A DNA stretch of 64,000 nt from CF-39 sp035651155 (GTDB lineage: Bacteria; Chloroflexota; Limnocylindria; P2-11E). Within the stretch, counting starts at the first letter, position 1, and each line of letters begins with the position of its first letter. The position numbers were made by a program, and so were the translations under genes. A model generated the notes under the pieces. That model was given only the letters and a program-made list of their open reading frames with translations, was not told where the DNA came from and ran no database searches. Positions 17,824 to 27,152 of this stretch are shown in pieces. Location: contig DASRGG010000022.1 of the NCBI GenBank assembly GCA_035651155.1, forward strand, positions 56,217 through 120,216, given 5' to 3'.

Positions 17824-17913
17824 GCCACAATCGGCGCCGCTGGGGGAGAGCGCTTCTCCCGCCGGAGGGGCCCGCCAGAGGGGACCGAAGGGAAAGGGAA
17901 GGAGACACAACAG

Positions 17914-18978
17914 ATGGCCAAGCTACGACTCACGCGCCGCGAGGCCCTCATGTCCGCGGCCGCCGCGGCGGTCGTCGCGTGCGCGCCGGGCGCAACGACC
18001 ACGGCGTCGCCGGCCGCGTCCGCCGCCGGATCGGCGGCCGCGACGAAGCGCGCGGTCGCGCCGTTCAACTGGCTCTTCGGCTTCACGGTGCAGGCGAACC
18101 CGTCGATGCCGGTGATCGTCGCGAAGGAGCTGGGCTACTACGACACGGAAGACATCAAGATCAGCTGGGACTTCACCACGGACTCCACCAGCATCCGGCT
18201 CATCGGGTCGAACCAGTACCAGGCCGGCAGCGTGAGCGACGTTCTCACGGTCGCGAACTTCGTCCAGCAGGGCATCCCGCTCGTGGCGATCGTCCAGCAG
18301 GGCCAGAACTCGGCGCGCGCGTTCGCCGTGAAGCAGGGCTCGCCGATCAAGCGCCCGAAGGACTTCGAGGGGAAGAAGGTCGGCCTCAAGCCGGGCGCGC
18401 CGTGGACCGAGTATCTCGCGATGCTCGCGTACGACAAGGTCGATCGCTCGAAGATCACCGAGGTCCCGGTCGGCTACAGCTCGGTGGAGCTCAAGGACGG
18501 CCTCGTCGACGTGCTCCCGGTGTTCATCGGCAACGAGCCGTTCGTCCTGAAGACGCAGCTCAACACGCCGGTCGACCTCCTCTACCCGAAGGACTTCGGC
18601 GCGCCGATGGTCGGCACGACGATGGTCGCGAACAAGGACTACATCAAGAACAACCGCGACGTGATGCTCCGGTTCCTCAAGGCGACGATGAAGGCTCAGG
18701 AGTACTTCATCGACCACAAGGCGGAGACGGTGCAGATGGCCGTCCAGTACGGTGGCACGGCCACGACGCGCGCGCAGCACGAGTACATCTACGACATCTC
18801 CGCGCCGGACATGAAGGACCCCGCCGGCGTCGGCACGATCCACAAGGACACCTGGCAGAAGAACATCGACATCCTCGGTCAGCTCGGCCTGCTGAAGAGC
18901 GCGCCGAAGGTCGACGACCTCGTCGACGACTCGCTCATCAAGGAGATCCTGAGCAACGGCAAGGTCATCTATCCCTAG
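17914..18978 (+). CDS. NMT1/THI5-like ABC substrate-binding lipoprotein, 354 aa
   Basis: Periplasmic-type (membrane-tethered) solute receptor. A twin-arginine-like LTRREAL is followed by a hydrophobic stretch ending in AAVVAC, so Cys23 is the lipid site, then a long Ala/Thr/Ser linker. The mature part begins NWLFGF and contains the class features PVIVAKELGYYDTEDIKI, SDVLTVANFVQQGIPLVAI and KDFEGKKVGLKPGAP. The ATG has AAGGAG upstream. This class usually works with SsuC/ThiX permeases such as those at 6,028-7,712, but no permease is next to it. It is followed by a strong hairpin and then a dehydrogenase, so it is probably the most highly expressed gene of its operon. Confidence 0.88.
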   Translation: MAKLRLTRREALMSAAAAAVVACAPGATTTASPAASAAGSAAATKRAVAPFNWLFGFTVQANPSMPVIVAKELGYYDTEDIKISWDFTTDSTSIRLIGSNQYQAGSVSDVLTVANFVQQGIPLVAIVQQGQNSARAFAVKQGSPIKRPKDFEGKKVGLKPGAPWTEYLAMLAYDKVDRSKITEVPVGYSSVELKDGLVDVLPVFIGNEPFVLKTQLNTPVDLLYPKDFGAPMVGTTMVANKDYIKNNRDVMLRFLKATMKAQEYFIDHKAETVQMAVQYGGTATTRAQHEYIYDISAPDMKDPAGVGTIHKDTWQKNIDILGQLGLLKSAPKVDDLVDDSLIKEILSNGKVIYP

Positions 18979-18993
18979 CGTCGATATCGCGGG

Positions 18994-19024
18994 GGGGCCG
19001 TCGCGCGACCAGCGTGACGGCCCC
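18994..19024 (+). terminator. Strong hairpin after the binding-protein gene
   Basis: GGGGCCGTCGCGC, loop GACCA, GCGTGACGGCCCC: a 13-base stem with a single G-T pair, 16 bases after the stop, followed by TCTATCGT. There is no true T-run, so it may act as a partial terminator or as a 3' stabiliser that keeps binding-protein mRNA in excess over the downstream enzymes. Confidence 0.6.
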
Positions 19025-19065
19025 TCTATCGTCATGACAGCAGAGCGCCTCCAGGAGTCAGCGTA

Positions 19066-20157
19066 GTGAAGGCGGCTGTCATGCACGCGCGCGGGGCCGA
19101 TCTCGTCGTCGAGGATCTGGACATCGACCCGCCGCGCGGCGGCGAGGTCGCGGTCCGGATCGCCGCGACGGGCGTGTGCCACAGCGACCTGAACGGCCTG
19201 CGCGGGTCGCGCGAGCTCAAGCTTCCCATGGTGCTCGGACACGAGGGCGCCGGCGTCGTCGAATCGATCGGAGCCGGCGTCACGGGCGTCGCGCCCGGCG
19301 ATCACGTCGTCCTCTCCGCGATCGGCCGCTGCGGACGCTGCGCGGCCTGCGTCGACGGCCGCCCGTGGCTCTGCTCCGTGGCCGGCGCGACGATCTTCAG
19401 CGGCACGCTTCCCGACGGCACCACGCGGCTGCGGCTGCGCGGCGCGCCGGTGTATCACTGGTTCGCGCAGTCCTCGTTCGCCGAACGGGTGGTCGTGCCG
19501 GAGGGCTCGGTCGTCCCGGTCCGCCGCGACGTGCCGCTCGACAAGGTCGCGCTCCTCGCATGCGGCGTGAGCACGGGGCTCGGCGCGGTGTTCAACGCGG
19601 CGCGGGTCCAGGTCGGCGAGAGCGTCGCCGTCATCGGGTGCGGCGGCGTCGGTGTGAGCGCGATCGCCGGCGCGGATCTCGCGCACGCGTATCCCATCGT
19701 CGCGGTGGACATCGCGGACGACAAGCTCGAATACGCGCGCTCGCTCGGGGCGACGCACACCGTGAACGCGTCGCGCGAGGATGCCGTCGCGCGCGTGCGC
19801 GAGATCACCGGCGGGGGGCCGCATCACACCTTCGAGTGCGTCGGCAATCCGAAGACGCTCGAGCAGCTCGTCGAGATCGTCCCGGCCGGAGCCAATGGGT
19901 ACGTGGTCGGTGCCGCTGCGCCCGGCACGCGTTTCCCGTTCGCGACCGACGGATTCATCCGGAACAAACACCTGCACGGCGTCATGCAGGGGAACGTACG
20001 GGCGAGCGTCGACATCCCTCGATACGTCGACCTGTACGCGCGTGGCCGGCTGCCGCTCGATCGGCTCGTGGCGCGGACCTACCGTCTGGACGAGATCAAC
20101 GCCGCGCTTGCCGGGCTCGAGCGCGGCGTCGGCCGCGGCGTCGTGGTGTTCGGCTAG
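19066..20157 (+). CDS. Zinc-dependent alcohol dehydrogenase (class III/AdhC-like MDR), 363 aa
   Basis: NAD-dependent alcohol or aldehyde oxidation. The catalytic zinc ligands are Cys38 (GVCHSDLNG) and the GHEGAG His; the structural zinc lobe is CGRCAACVDGRPWLC. The Rossmann motif is GCGGVGVSAI, then VAVDIADDKLEYA with the NAD-selective Asp. The start is GTG 19066, 41 bases after a strong hairpin. It is followed by the Rieske oxygenase at 20,191. Oxygenase plus dehydrogenase suggests oxidation of a hydroxylated or demethylated product; a formaldehyde-handling role is conceivable because demethylating Rieske enzymes release it. Confidence 0.88.
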   Translation: MKAAVMHARGADLVVEDLDIDPPRGGEVAVRIAATGVCHSDLNGLRGSRELKLPMVLGHEGAGVVESIGAGVTGVAPGDHVVLSAIGRCGRCAACVDGRPWLCSVAGATIFSGTLPDGTTRLRLRGAPVYHWFAQSSFAERVVVPEGSVVPVRRDVPLDKVALLACGVSTGLGAVFNAARVQVGESVAVIGCGGVGVSAIAGADLAHAYPIVAVDIADDKLEYARSLGATHTVNASREDAVARVREITGGGPHHTFECVGNPKTLEQLVEIVPAGANGYVVGAAAPGTRFPFATDGFIRNKHLHGVMQGNVRASVDIPRYVDLYARGRLPLDRLVARTYRLDEINAALAGLERGVGRGVVVFG

Positions 20158-20190
20158 CGTGACGGGAGAGGAACGACAGGGGAGGGCCGC

Positions 20191-21156
20191 GTGTTCGAGG
20201 CGTTGAGGCCGTACTGGTATCCGGTGGCCACGACCGAGGAGGTGCCCGCGGGGAAGCCGTTCGCGACGGCGCTCCTCGGCGAGCGCATCGTCGTCTATCG
20301 CGCGGGCGGCCGCGTCGCCGCGCTCAAGGACCTCTGCATCCATCGCGGCACGCCGCTCTCGCTCGGCTGGATCGACGGCGAGGAGCTGGTGTGCGCGTAC
20401 CACGGATGGGGGTACGGCAGGAGCGGCGCCTGCACCCGTATCCCGTCGCTCGCTCCCGGTCGGCCGATCCCGCCCAAGGCCAGGGTCGACGCGTATCGCG
20501 CCGAGGAGAAGGACGGACTCGTTTGGATCGCGCTCGACGAGCCCAAGGACCCCATCCCCACCTGGCCGGAGGCCGAGGCGCCGGGGTACCGGCGCATCTG
20601 GACGCAGTTCCACTGGCGGGCGAACGCGGCGCGCGCGATCGAGAACGTCATGGACTTCGCGCACTTTCCCTGGGTGCATCCGGGCATCCTCGGCGACCGC
20701 TCCAAGCCGGTCTATCCGGACATCAGCGTGAAGACCGAGGGGAGCCAGATCCGCTACGTGGTGGACGACGAAGCGACGAACGCGATCCGCACCTACACGG
20801 TGACGCTGCCGCTCACGCTGCACATGCACGTCGCGCGCCGGTCCGGCGAGGGCGACGGCGCGCGGAACATCACCTCGCTCTTCTTCGTCGCCCGGCCCAT
20901 CGGAGAGCGCGAGACGCAGTTCTACTTCGGGCTCTCGCGCAACTTCGCGCTCGACCAGCCCGACGAGATCTTCGCCAAACGCAACACCGATGTCACCGAG
21001 CAGGACCGCCGGATCGTCGAGGCGCAGCGTCCCGAGGAGCTCCCGCTCGACCTGTCCGCGGAGCTGCACCTGCGCGGGACCGACGCGGCTCAGGTCGAGT
21101 ACCGGCGCGCGCTGAAGCGGATGGGCGTCGCCTGGGCCGGCTCGGTGGACGAGTAA
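20191..21156 (+). CDS. Rieske non-heme iron oxygenase, 321 aa (copy A)
   Basis: Oxygen-dependent hydroxylase or demethylase subunit. The Rieske cluster ligands are Cys49-x-His51 and Cys68-x2-His71 (LCIHRGTPLSLGW, CAYHGW). The mononuclear iron site is in NVMDFAHFPWVH, with His158 and His163 (Asp155 bridging). It starts with GTG 20191 after GGGGAGGG. The protein is very similar to the one at 57,285-58,223; the stretch from LCIHRGTP to IPPKARV is almost identical. It is followed by HyuB with an 11-base gap. The short single-subunit form resembles vanillate O-demethylase and related enzymes. Its reductase partner is not in the window. Confidence 0.9.
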   Translation: MFEALRPYWYPVATTEEVPAGKPFATALLGERIVVYRAGGRVAALKDLCIHRGTPLSLGWIDGEELVCAYHGWGYGRSGACTRIPSLAPGRPIPPKARVDAYRAEEKDGLVWIALDEPKDPIPTWPEAEAPGYRRIWTQFHWRANAARAIENVMDFAHFPWVHPGILGDRSKPVYPDISVKTEGSQIRYVVDDEATNAIRTYTVTLPLTLHMHVARRSGEGDGARNITSLFFVARPIGERETQFYFGLSRNFALDQPDEIFAKRNTDVTEQDRRIVEAQRPEELPLDLSAELHLRGTDAAQVEYRRALKRMGVAWAGSVDE

Positions 21157-21166
21157 GGAGGGACGT

Positions 21167-23389
21167 ATGGCGGTGAAGACGGCGGCGACCAAGGCGGCGA
21201 GGGCGGCATCCGGGCCGAAGATGCGCGTCGATCCGATCACCTTCGAGATCCTTCGCCACCGGCTGTGGAGCATCAACGAGGAGGGCGCGAACACGCTCGA
21301 GCGCGTGTCCGGCTCGCTCATCGCGAGCGAGGTGCACGACATGAACACCTCGGTGATGACGGCGGCCGGCGATTCGCTCGTCATCGCGCCGTACATGCTC
21401 GTCCACGCGATCTCCATGGAGACGCTGGCCAAGGACGTCGTCGCGACGTGCGCGGCGAACCCGGGCATCCGGCCGGACGACATGTTCCTCTGCAACGACC
21501 CGTTCGCCGGTGCGCAGCATCAGATGGACGTCGTCGTGCTCGGCGCGATCCACTACGAGGGCGAGCTCGTCGGCTGGGTCGGCTCGACCATCCACCAGAT
21601 CGACATCGGCGGACCGGTTCCCGGCCAGGTGCAGGTCGGCGCGAAGGACATCTACGGCGAGCAGCCGCTGTTCCCGCCGTTCAAGATCGTCGAGGGCGGC
21701 GTGCTGCGCAGCGACCTCGTCAGGCTCTACCTGCGAATGTCGCGCGTCGCGGAGATCGTGCGCCTCGACCTCACCGCGATGATCGCGGCGAACAACGTCG
21801 CGAAGCAGCGCGTGCAGGAGCTCTGCCGCACCTACGGCGTCGAGACGGTGAAGGCCGTCATGCAGGACATGCTCGACTACAGCGAGCAGCGCATGCGCGA
21901 GCGCCTGAGGGAGCTTCCCGACGGCACGTGGCGGCACCGCTCGTACCTCGAGTACGAGGACAAGATCTACACCGCCGTCTGCGCGATGACGAAGAAGGAC
22001 GACACGCTCACCTTCGACTTCACCGGCTCGTCACCGCAGGCGCCCGCCGTCATCAACAACCCGATCCACGCGACGGTCTCGGACGTCATCTGCTGCGTGA
22101 TGACCTACCTCTGCTGGGACATGCCCTGGGTGCCCGCCGGCGTGGCGCGTGCGGTGCGCATCGTGTCGCAGCCGGGCACCATCGTGCACGTCGCGTGGCC
22201 CGGCGGCGTGAGCAAGGCGACCACGAGCACCACGCAGGCCGTCATCAACCTCGCCGACAACGCCCTCGGCAAGCTCCTCGCCGCGTCGGATACGCACCGG
22301 GAGCACGCGATGGCCAACTGGGTGGGAAGCCTCACCACCGAGGAGCTCTTCGGCACCGACCAGCGCGGGCAGCCTTTCGGCGCGACCGTGCTCGACACGT
22401 ACTTCGGTGGCGGCGGCGCGCGCGCGCGGAAGGACGGCGTCGACACGGGCGGGTACGTCGGCTCGATCTACGAGGTCGCGCCGAACGCCGAGGCGTACGA
22501 GTTCCAGTACCCGCTCCTCTACCTGTTCCGCCGGCACCAGGCCGACTCGGGCGGCGGCGGCATGTTCCGCGGCGGCGCGGGCTGCACCCTGTCGTACATC
22601 GTCCACGACACCGAGCGCATCCCGACGAAGATCATGCACACCTCGGGGTCGGAGTGGCCGGAGTCGGCGGGTATCGCCGGCGGCGGTCCGAGCCAGACGA
22701 ACCAGTTCATCATCAAGCGCAAGACCGACGTCCGCCGGCGGATGGCGGAGGGCGAGGTCCCACAGGAGCTCGCGGAGCTCTCGGGCGACTGGGACATCCA
22801 GAAGGTCATCGCGTGGTCGTACCTCGACCACGACGACGTGTACCAGGTGCGCACGCAGTCGGGCGGTGGCTACGGCGATCCGCTGGACCGCGATCCTTCG
22901 CGCGTCCTCGAGGACGTGCACAGCGGCGTCGTGTCGGTCGCGGGCGCGAAGTCGATGTACGGCGTGGTCGTCGACGAGGCGAAGGACGCCGTGGACGAGG
23001 CCGGGACGGCGCGCGAGCGGGACGCCATCCGCGCGCGCCGCCGCGAGCGCGCGAAGCCGGTGAACGCATCGGTGAAGGGGAAGCGCATGCCCGTCGCACC
23101 GGGCGTGCCGGTGTACGAGTTCCTTCGCATCGTGAAGGACGGCAGCGCCGCGGTGATCCAGTGCGCCTGCGGTCAGATCCTCACGGACGCCTCGCGCAAC
23201 TTCAAGGACGGGACGCTCATGGAAGAGGGGTGGATCAAGGAAGCCGGGCCGTACGTGAACCAGTTCGACGTCGCCCAGCGCTTCGTCTTCCGCCAGTTCT
23301 ACTGTCCGGGCTGCCTCCGTCGCCTCGAGACCGAGATCTGCCTGAAGGACGAGCCGATCCTTCACGACGTGGAGGTGATGCCGACATGA
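21167..23389 (+). CDS. hyuB: Hydantoinase B / acetone-carboxylase-alpha family protein with extra C-terminal zinc-ribbon-like domain, 740 aa
   Basis: Large subunit of ATP-dependent N-methylhydantoinase/oxoprolinase or related carboxylase. MRVDPITFEILRHRLWSINEE is the family start and the FLCNDPFAGAQHQMDVV segment is the conserved HyuB block. About the last 100 residues are an added domain with CACGQILTD and YCPGCLRRLETE (four Cys), like the small gamma/delta subunit of acetone and acetophenone carboxylases. This fusion hints at a carboxylase-like complex rather than a plain hydantoinase. The ATG has AGGAGG upstream, and the TGA overlaps the HyuA start by four bases. Confidence 0.88.
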   Translation: MAVKTAATKAARAASGPKMRVDPITFEILRHRLWSINEEGANTLERVSGSLIASEVHDMNTSVMTAAGDSLVIAPYMLVHAISMETLAKDVVATCAANPGIRPDDMFLCNDPFAGAQHQMDVVVLGAIHYEGELVGWVGSTIHQIDIGGPVPGQVQVGAKDIYGEQPLFPPFKIVEGGVLRSDLVRLYLRMSRVAEIVRLDLTAMIAANNVAKQRVQELCRTYGVETVKAVMQDMLDYSEQRMRERLRELPDGTWRHRSYLEYEDKIYTAVCAMTKKDDTLTFDFTGSSPQAPAVINNPIHATVSDVICCVMTYLCWDMPWVPAGVARAVRIVSQPGTIVHVAWPGGVSKATTSTTQAVINLADNALGKLLAASDTHREHAMANWVGSLTTEELFGTDQRGQPFGATVLDTYFGGGGARARKDGVDTGGYVGSIYEVAPNAEAYEFQYPLLYLFRRHQADSGGGGMFRGGAGCTLSYIVHDTERIPTKIMHTSGSEWPESAGIAGGGPSQTNQFIIKRKTDVRRRMAEGEVPQELAELSGDWDIQKVIAWSYLDHDDVYQVRTQSGGGYGDPLDRDPSRVLEDVHSGVVSVAGAKSMYGVVVDEAKDAVDEAGTARERDAIRARRRERAKPVNASVKGKRMPVAPGVPVYEFLRIVKDGSAAVIQCACGQILTDASRNFKDGTLMEEGWIKEAGPYVNQFDVAQRFVFRQFYCPGCLRRLETEICLKDEPILHDVEVMPT

Positions 23390-25485
23390 CGACGTATCGC
23401 ATCGGCGTGGACACCGGCGGCACCTTCACCGACTGCATCGTCGTCGACGACGACGGGAACGTCACCGCGGCGAAGGCGGCCTCGACGCCGCAGGACTTCT
23501 CCGTCGGCGTCATGGACAGCGTCGCGCGCGCCGCGCAGCGCCTCGGCCTGAGCGCCGAGCAGCTCCTCGCGCAGACCACGCGCTTCGGGCACGGCACGAC
23601 CGTCGCCACGAACGCGCTCATCACGCACACCGGCGCGCGCACCGGCATCCTGACGACGCGCGGGCACGAGGACGCCCTCTTCATGGGACGGATCAAGCAG
23701 AAGATCGCCGGCCTCGACGAGGACCAGATCCACGACTTCCTGCTGCACGACAAAGCCGTGCCCGGCATCGTGCCGCGCAAGCTCATCAAGGGGCTGAACG
23801 AGCGCGTCGACCACAAGGGCGCGGTCATCGTCGCGATGAACGACGACGAGGTGCGCCGCCTCGCCGGCGAGCTCGTCGGCGCGGGCTGCGAGGCCATCGC
23901 CATCAGCCTGCTGTGGTCTTTCCTGAATCCCTCGCACGAGCGGCGTGCCCGCGACATCGTGCGCGAGGCGTACCCCAACGTGACCGTCTCCATCTCCTGC
24001 GAGATCAGCCCGGTGCTCGGGGAGTACGAGCGCACCGCTTCGACGATGGTGAACGCGTACCTCACGAAGAAGGTCGACGGCTACATCGGCGCGCTCGCCG
24101 ACCGCCTGCGGAAGGCCGGCTTCAAGCACCAGCTCATGGTCATGCTGAGCAACGGCGGCGTGACCCCGGCCGAGGACGCGCGGCGGCGCGCGGCATACCT
24201 CCTCGCCTCCGGCCCGGCCGGCGGCGTCATCGGCGCGCGCAACCTGGGGCAGATCCTCGGCTACCAGAACGTCCTCACCACGGACGTGGGCGGCACGAGC
24301 TTCGACGTCGGCCTCGTCGTCGACGGCCAGCCCGAGTACGCGCGCGAGCCGGTCTTCGACAAGTACCACGTGAGCTTCCCGATGATCGACGTCGTCTCGA
24401 TCGGCTCCGGTGGCGGCTCCATCGCGTGGATCGACAAGTCCGGGTTCCTCAAGGTCGGCCCGCAGAGCGCGGGCGCCGAGCCCGGTCCCGCCTGCTACGG
24501 CCGCGGCGGCACCGAGCCGACGGTGACCGACGCGAACGTCGTCCTCGGCCGCATCGACCCGAACTACTTCCTCGGGGGCACCTGGAAGCTCGACAAGACG
24601 CTCGCCGAGAAGGCCATCCGCGAGAAGATCGCCGGCCCGCTCGGGCTCTCGCTCGAGGAGGCCGCGATCGGCATCATCGACATCCTCGACGCGCGCATGG
24701 CCGACCTCGTGCGCCGCGTGACGATCGGCCGAGGCCTCGATCCGCGGAACTTCGCGCTCTTCGCGATCGGGGGCGCGGGCGCGCTGCACGTGGGGGCCTA
24801 CGCGAAAGACGTGGGCGTGAAGGCGGTCATCGTCCCGATGTATGCGTCGGAGTTCTCCGCGCTCGCGATCGGGACGAGCGAGATGCTCGTGGTCAACAAG
24901 GTGTCCTCGCCGATGGTCGGACCCTTCGACGCGAACGCGGTGCGCGACCTCTTCCTGCGCCTCGAGCGGGATGCCATCGAGCAGCTGCGCCGCGCGGGTG
25001 CGGTGACCGATGGCGCTGGCGATCTCACGCTGCTCCGCTCGGTCGACATGAAGTACAAAGGCCAGGTCCATGACGTCAGCGTGCCGGTGCCCGCGGGCGA
25101 GTACACGGCCGCCTCCGCCGTCGCGATGGCCGATCGCTTCCACGAGCGCTACGAGGCGCGCTACGGCAAGGGCACGACGAACAAGAACGCGCCGATCGAG
25201 GCGATGAGCTTCGAGGTGCGCGTCGCGGCGAAGGGACGCGCGCTCCGGCTCGCGAAGGAGAAGCTCGCGGGCGGCGACGCGACGCCCACGCGCGGCACGC
25301 GTCCGGTGTACTTCCGCGAGACGAACGGCTTCCACCCAACGCCGATCTTCGATCGCGAGACCCTTCAGCCGGGGCAGCAGATCGCGGGGCCCGCGGTCAT
25401 CGAGGCCCCGGACACCACGATGCTCGTGCGGCCGGGCCAGACCGTCCGCATGGACGAGTACCGCAACCTCACGCTCTCGGTCTGA
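23386..25485 (+). CDS. hyuA: Hydantoinase A / acetone-carboxylase-beta family ATPase subunit, 699 aa
   Basis: Actin-fold ATP-binding subunit that pairs with HyuB. YRIGVDTGGTFTDCIV at the N-terminus is the phosphate-1 motif. TTDVGGTSFDVGLV is phosphate-2, and the adenosine region is FAIGGAGALHVGAYAKDVG. MLSNGGVTP and ASGPAGGVIGA are family-specific. Length is typical for HyuA. It starts at ATG 23386 overlapping the HyuB stop and ends the operon that began with the binding protein at 17,914. Together with HyuB it would spend ATP to open a cyclic amide or carboxylate a ketone or phenol; the fused Cys-rich tail on HyuB keeps both options open. Confidence 0.9.
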   Translation: MTTYRIGVDTGGTFTDCIVVDDDGNVTAAKAASTPQDFSVGVMDSVARAAQRLGLSAEQLLAQTTRFGHGTTVATNALITHTGARTGILTTRGHEDALFMGRIKQKIAGLDEDQIHDFLLHDKAVPGIVPRKLIKGLNERVDHKGAVIVAMNDDEVRRLAGELVGAGCEAIAISLLWSFLNPSHERRARDIVREAYPNVTVSISCEISPVLGEYERTASTMVNAYLTKKVDGYIGALADRLRKAGFKHQLMVMLSNGGVTPAEDARRRAAYLLASGPAGGVIGARNLGQILGYQNVLTTDVGGTSFDVGLVVDGQPEYAREPVFDKYHVSFPMIDVVSIGSGGGSIAWIDKSGFLKVGPQSAGAEPGPACYGRGGTEPTVTDANVVLGRIDPNYFLGGTWKLDKTLAEKAIREKIAGPLGLSLEEAAIGIIDILDARMADLVRRVTIGRGLDPRNFALFAIGGAGALHVGAYAKDVGVKAVIVPMYASEFSALAIGTSEMLVVNKVSSPMVGPFDANAVRDLFLRLERDAIEQLRRAGAVTDGAGDLTLLRSVDMKYKGQVHDVSVPVPAGEYTAASAVAMADRFHERYEARYGKGTTNKNAPIEAMSFEVRVAAKGRALRLAKEKLAGGDATPTRGTRPVYFRETNGFHPTPIFDRETLQPGQQIAGPAVIEAPDTTMLVRPGQTVRMDEYRNLTLSV

Positions 25486-25500
25486 CGCGCCGGCCCGCGC

Positions 25501-25546
25501 CGCGCCGCTCGCGCGCGCGCACGCGCCGCTCGCGCGCGCGCACGCG
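25501..25546. repeat. Tandem repeat, two perfect copies of 21 bp
   Basis: The unit CGCGCCGCTCGCGCGCGCGCA occurs at 25501-25521 and again at 25522-25542, followed by the first four bases of a third copy. It lies between the converging ends of hyuA and the GMC oxidoreductase gene. The alternating CG could form Z-DNA or hairpins and may help to stop transcription from both sides. Confidence 0.8.
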
Positions 25547-25547
25547 C

Positions 25548-27152
25548 TCAGGCCGACGCGGCCTTCGCCGTCGCGTCGCTCGACGAGCGCATCGCGGTCG
25601 CGATCTTCTCCGCGACCATCATCGTCGTCGCGTTGATGTTGACGCGCGGGCAGTCCGGCATGATCGACGCGTCCACGACGCGCAGGCCCGGGACGCCGTG
25701 CACGCGGCCCTCGGCGTCGACGACCGCGAGCGGGTCGTCGCTCGCGCCCATGCGCGCCGTGCCGCAGGGATGGTGCGAGGTGAGGACGTTCCACCGCATC
25801 CAGCCGTCGAGCGCGCCCGTCGAGGCGAGGTCCGCCGGCTCGGGCACCGCGAGCGAGGCGCGGAGGCCGGCGAACGCCTTCGTGCCGCCGAGCTCGATCG
25901 CGAGCGCGATCGACGCGCGCATGCGCGCGACGTCCTCGGGCTCGGCGAGGAAGCCCAGGTCGATGGCGGGCTGCGTGTGCGGATCGGTGCTCACGAGCGT
26001 GAGGTGTCCGGCGCTCGCCGCGTGCATGAGGAGCACGGAGATGCCGACTCGTGGCACGTGGTTCGGCGTGTGCTTCGTGAGCACCGCGACGCCGAGGCAC
26101 ACGTCGAGGCGGTCGCGCGACGCCGGCGCCGTGGTGCGCAGCTGCAGTTGCCAGGGGATCGGGAGCTCGACGGCGTTCGGCGCGTAGCGATCGGTCACGT
26201 GCCAGCTCGTCGCGACGAGCGGATGGTTCCGGAGGTTGCGGCCGACACCGCGAAGATCGGCGACGCTCGCGATGCCGAGGCGCGCGAGCTCGTCGGCCGG
26301 CCCGACGCCGGAGAGGAGGAGGAGCTGCGCGGAGCCGATCGCTCCGGCCGAGAGGACGACCTCGCCCGCGCCGATGACCGTTCTCGCGCGGTCGCGCTCG
26401 ATCTCGACGCCCGTCGCACGGCCACGCTCGAAGACGACGCGCCGCGCCGTCGTGTCCGCGAGGATGCGCAGGTTGGGACGCGAGCGCGCCGGCGCGAGGT
26501 ACGCGACGGCCGCGCTCATGCGCCGGCCCTCGTGCGTGTTGAAGGGAACGGGGCCGCAGCCCTCGGCGTCCGGAGCGTTGTGGTCCGGGCACGCGCGGAA
26601 GCCGCGCGAGGTGCACGCCTCGAGGTACGCGACCGCGGCGGGCGACCACGCCTCGCGTGGCGGGCGGTGCACGTGGATCGGACCCGATGTGCCGTGCGGC
26701 GGCGACGGGAAGTCGTGGTCGGTCTCCATCCGCCGGAAGTAGGGGACGCACGCGTCGTAGCGCCACGACTCGCCCGCGACCTGCGCCCACGCGTCGAGGT
26801 CGTCGCGGAGCGCCCAGAGGTACACGGTCGTGTTGATCGCTGAGCTCCCGCCGACGACGCGTCCGCTCGGGATCGCGAGCTCCGGCCGGAGGTCCGTCGC
26901 GCGCGCGACGTGGTGCCAGAGGTACTCGCGGTGGCGCTCGTCGATCATCGACGAGTCGCGGAGCGGCGCGGGGAGCGCGTCCGGCGCATGGTCCGGTCCC
27001 GCCTCGATGAGGCACACCGAGCGCGAGGGGTCCTCGGAGAGACGCGCCGCGAGCACGCAGCCCGCGCTCCCGGCGCCGACGATGACCGTGTCGAAGCGCT
27101 CGCCGACCGCGGCTATTCCTTCTCGGAGCTCGCCGCCGTCTGGCGGCCCCAC
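25548..27152 (-). CDS. GMC-family FAD-dependent oxidoreductase, 534 aa
   Basis: Oxidises a primary alcohol (choline/alcohol dehydrogenase relatives). The ADP-binding motif is GAGSAG (residues 26-31), followed by IEAG. GMC signature 1 is seen around GRVVGGSSAINTTVYLW, signature 2 as GAIGSAQLLLLSGVG, and the C-terminal active-site His pair region as SHHPCGTARMG and INATTMMVAEKIA. It starts at GTG 27150-27152, inside the end of the CoA ligase gene (about 40 bases overlap), so the two are co-transcribed. Electron acceptor and substrate are unknown. Confidence 0.88.
   Translation of the reverse strand: MGPPDGGELREGIAAVGERFDTVIVGAGSAGCVLAARLSEDPSRSVCLIEAGPDHAPDALPAPLRDSSMIDERHREYLWHHVARATDLRPELAIPSGRVVGGSSAINTTVYLWALRDDLDAWAQVAGESWRYDACVPYFRRMETDHDFPSPPHGTSGPIHVHRPPREAWSPAAVAYLEACTSRGFRACPDHNAPDAEGCGPVPFNTHEGRRMSAAVAYLAPARSRPNLRILADTTARRVVFERGRATGVEIERDRARTVIGAGEVVLSAGAIGSAQLLLLSGVGPADELARLGIASVADLRGVGRNLRNHPLVATSWHVTDRYAPNAVELPIPWQLQLRTTAPASRDRLDVCLGVAVLTKHTPNHVPRVGISVLLMHAASAGHLTLVSTDPHTQPAIDLGFLAEPEDVARMRASIALAIELGGTKAFAGLRASLAVPEPADLASTGALDGWMRWNVLTSHHPCGTARMGASDDPLAVVDAEGRVHGVPGLRVVDASIMPDCPRVNINATTMMVAEKIATAMRSSSDATAKAASA

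Noticed and set aside
17923..21495. Very long open frame on the minus strand opposite the receptor, dehydrogenase and Rieske genes
   Set aside because: Low-complexity Arg/Ala/Asp/Val composition typical of the antisense shadow of GC-rich genes; the plus-strand products are recognisable proteins.
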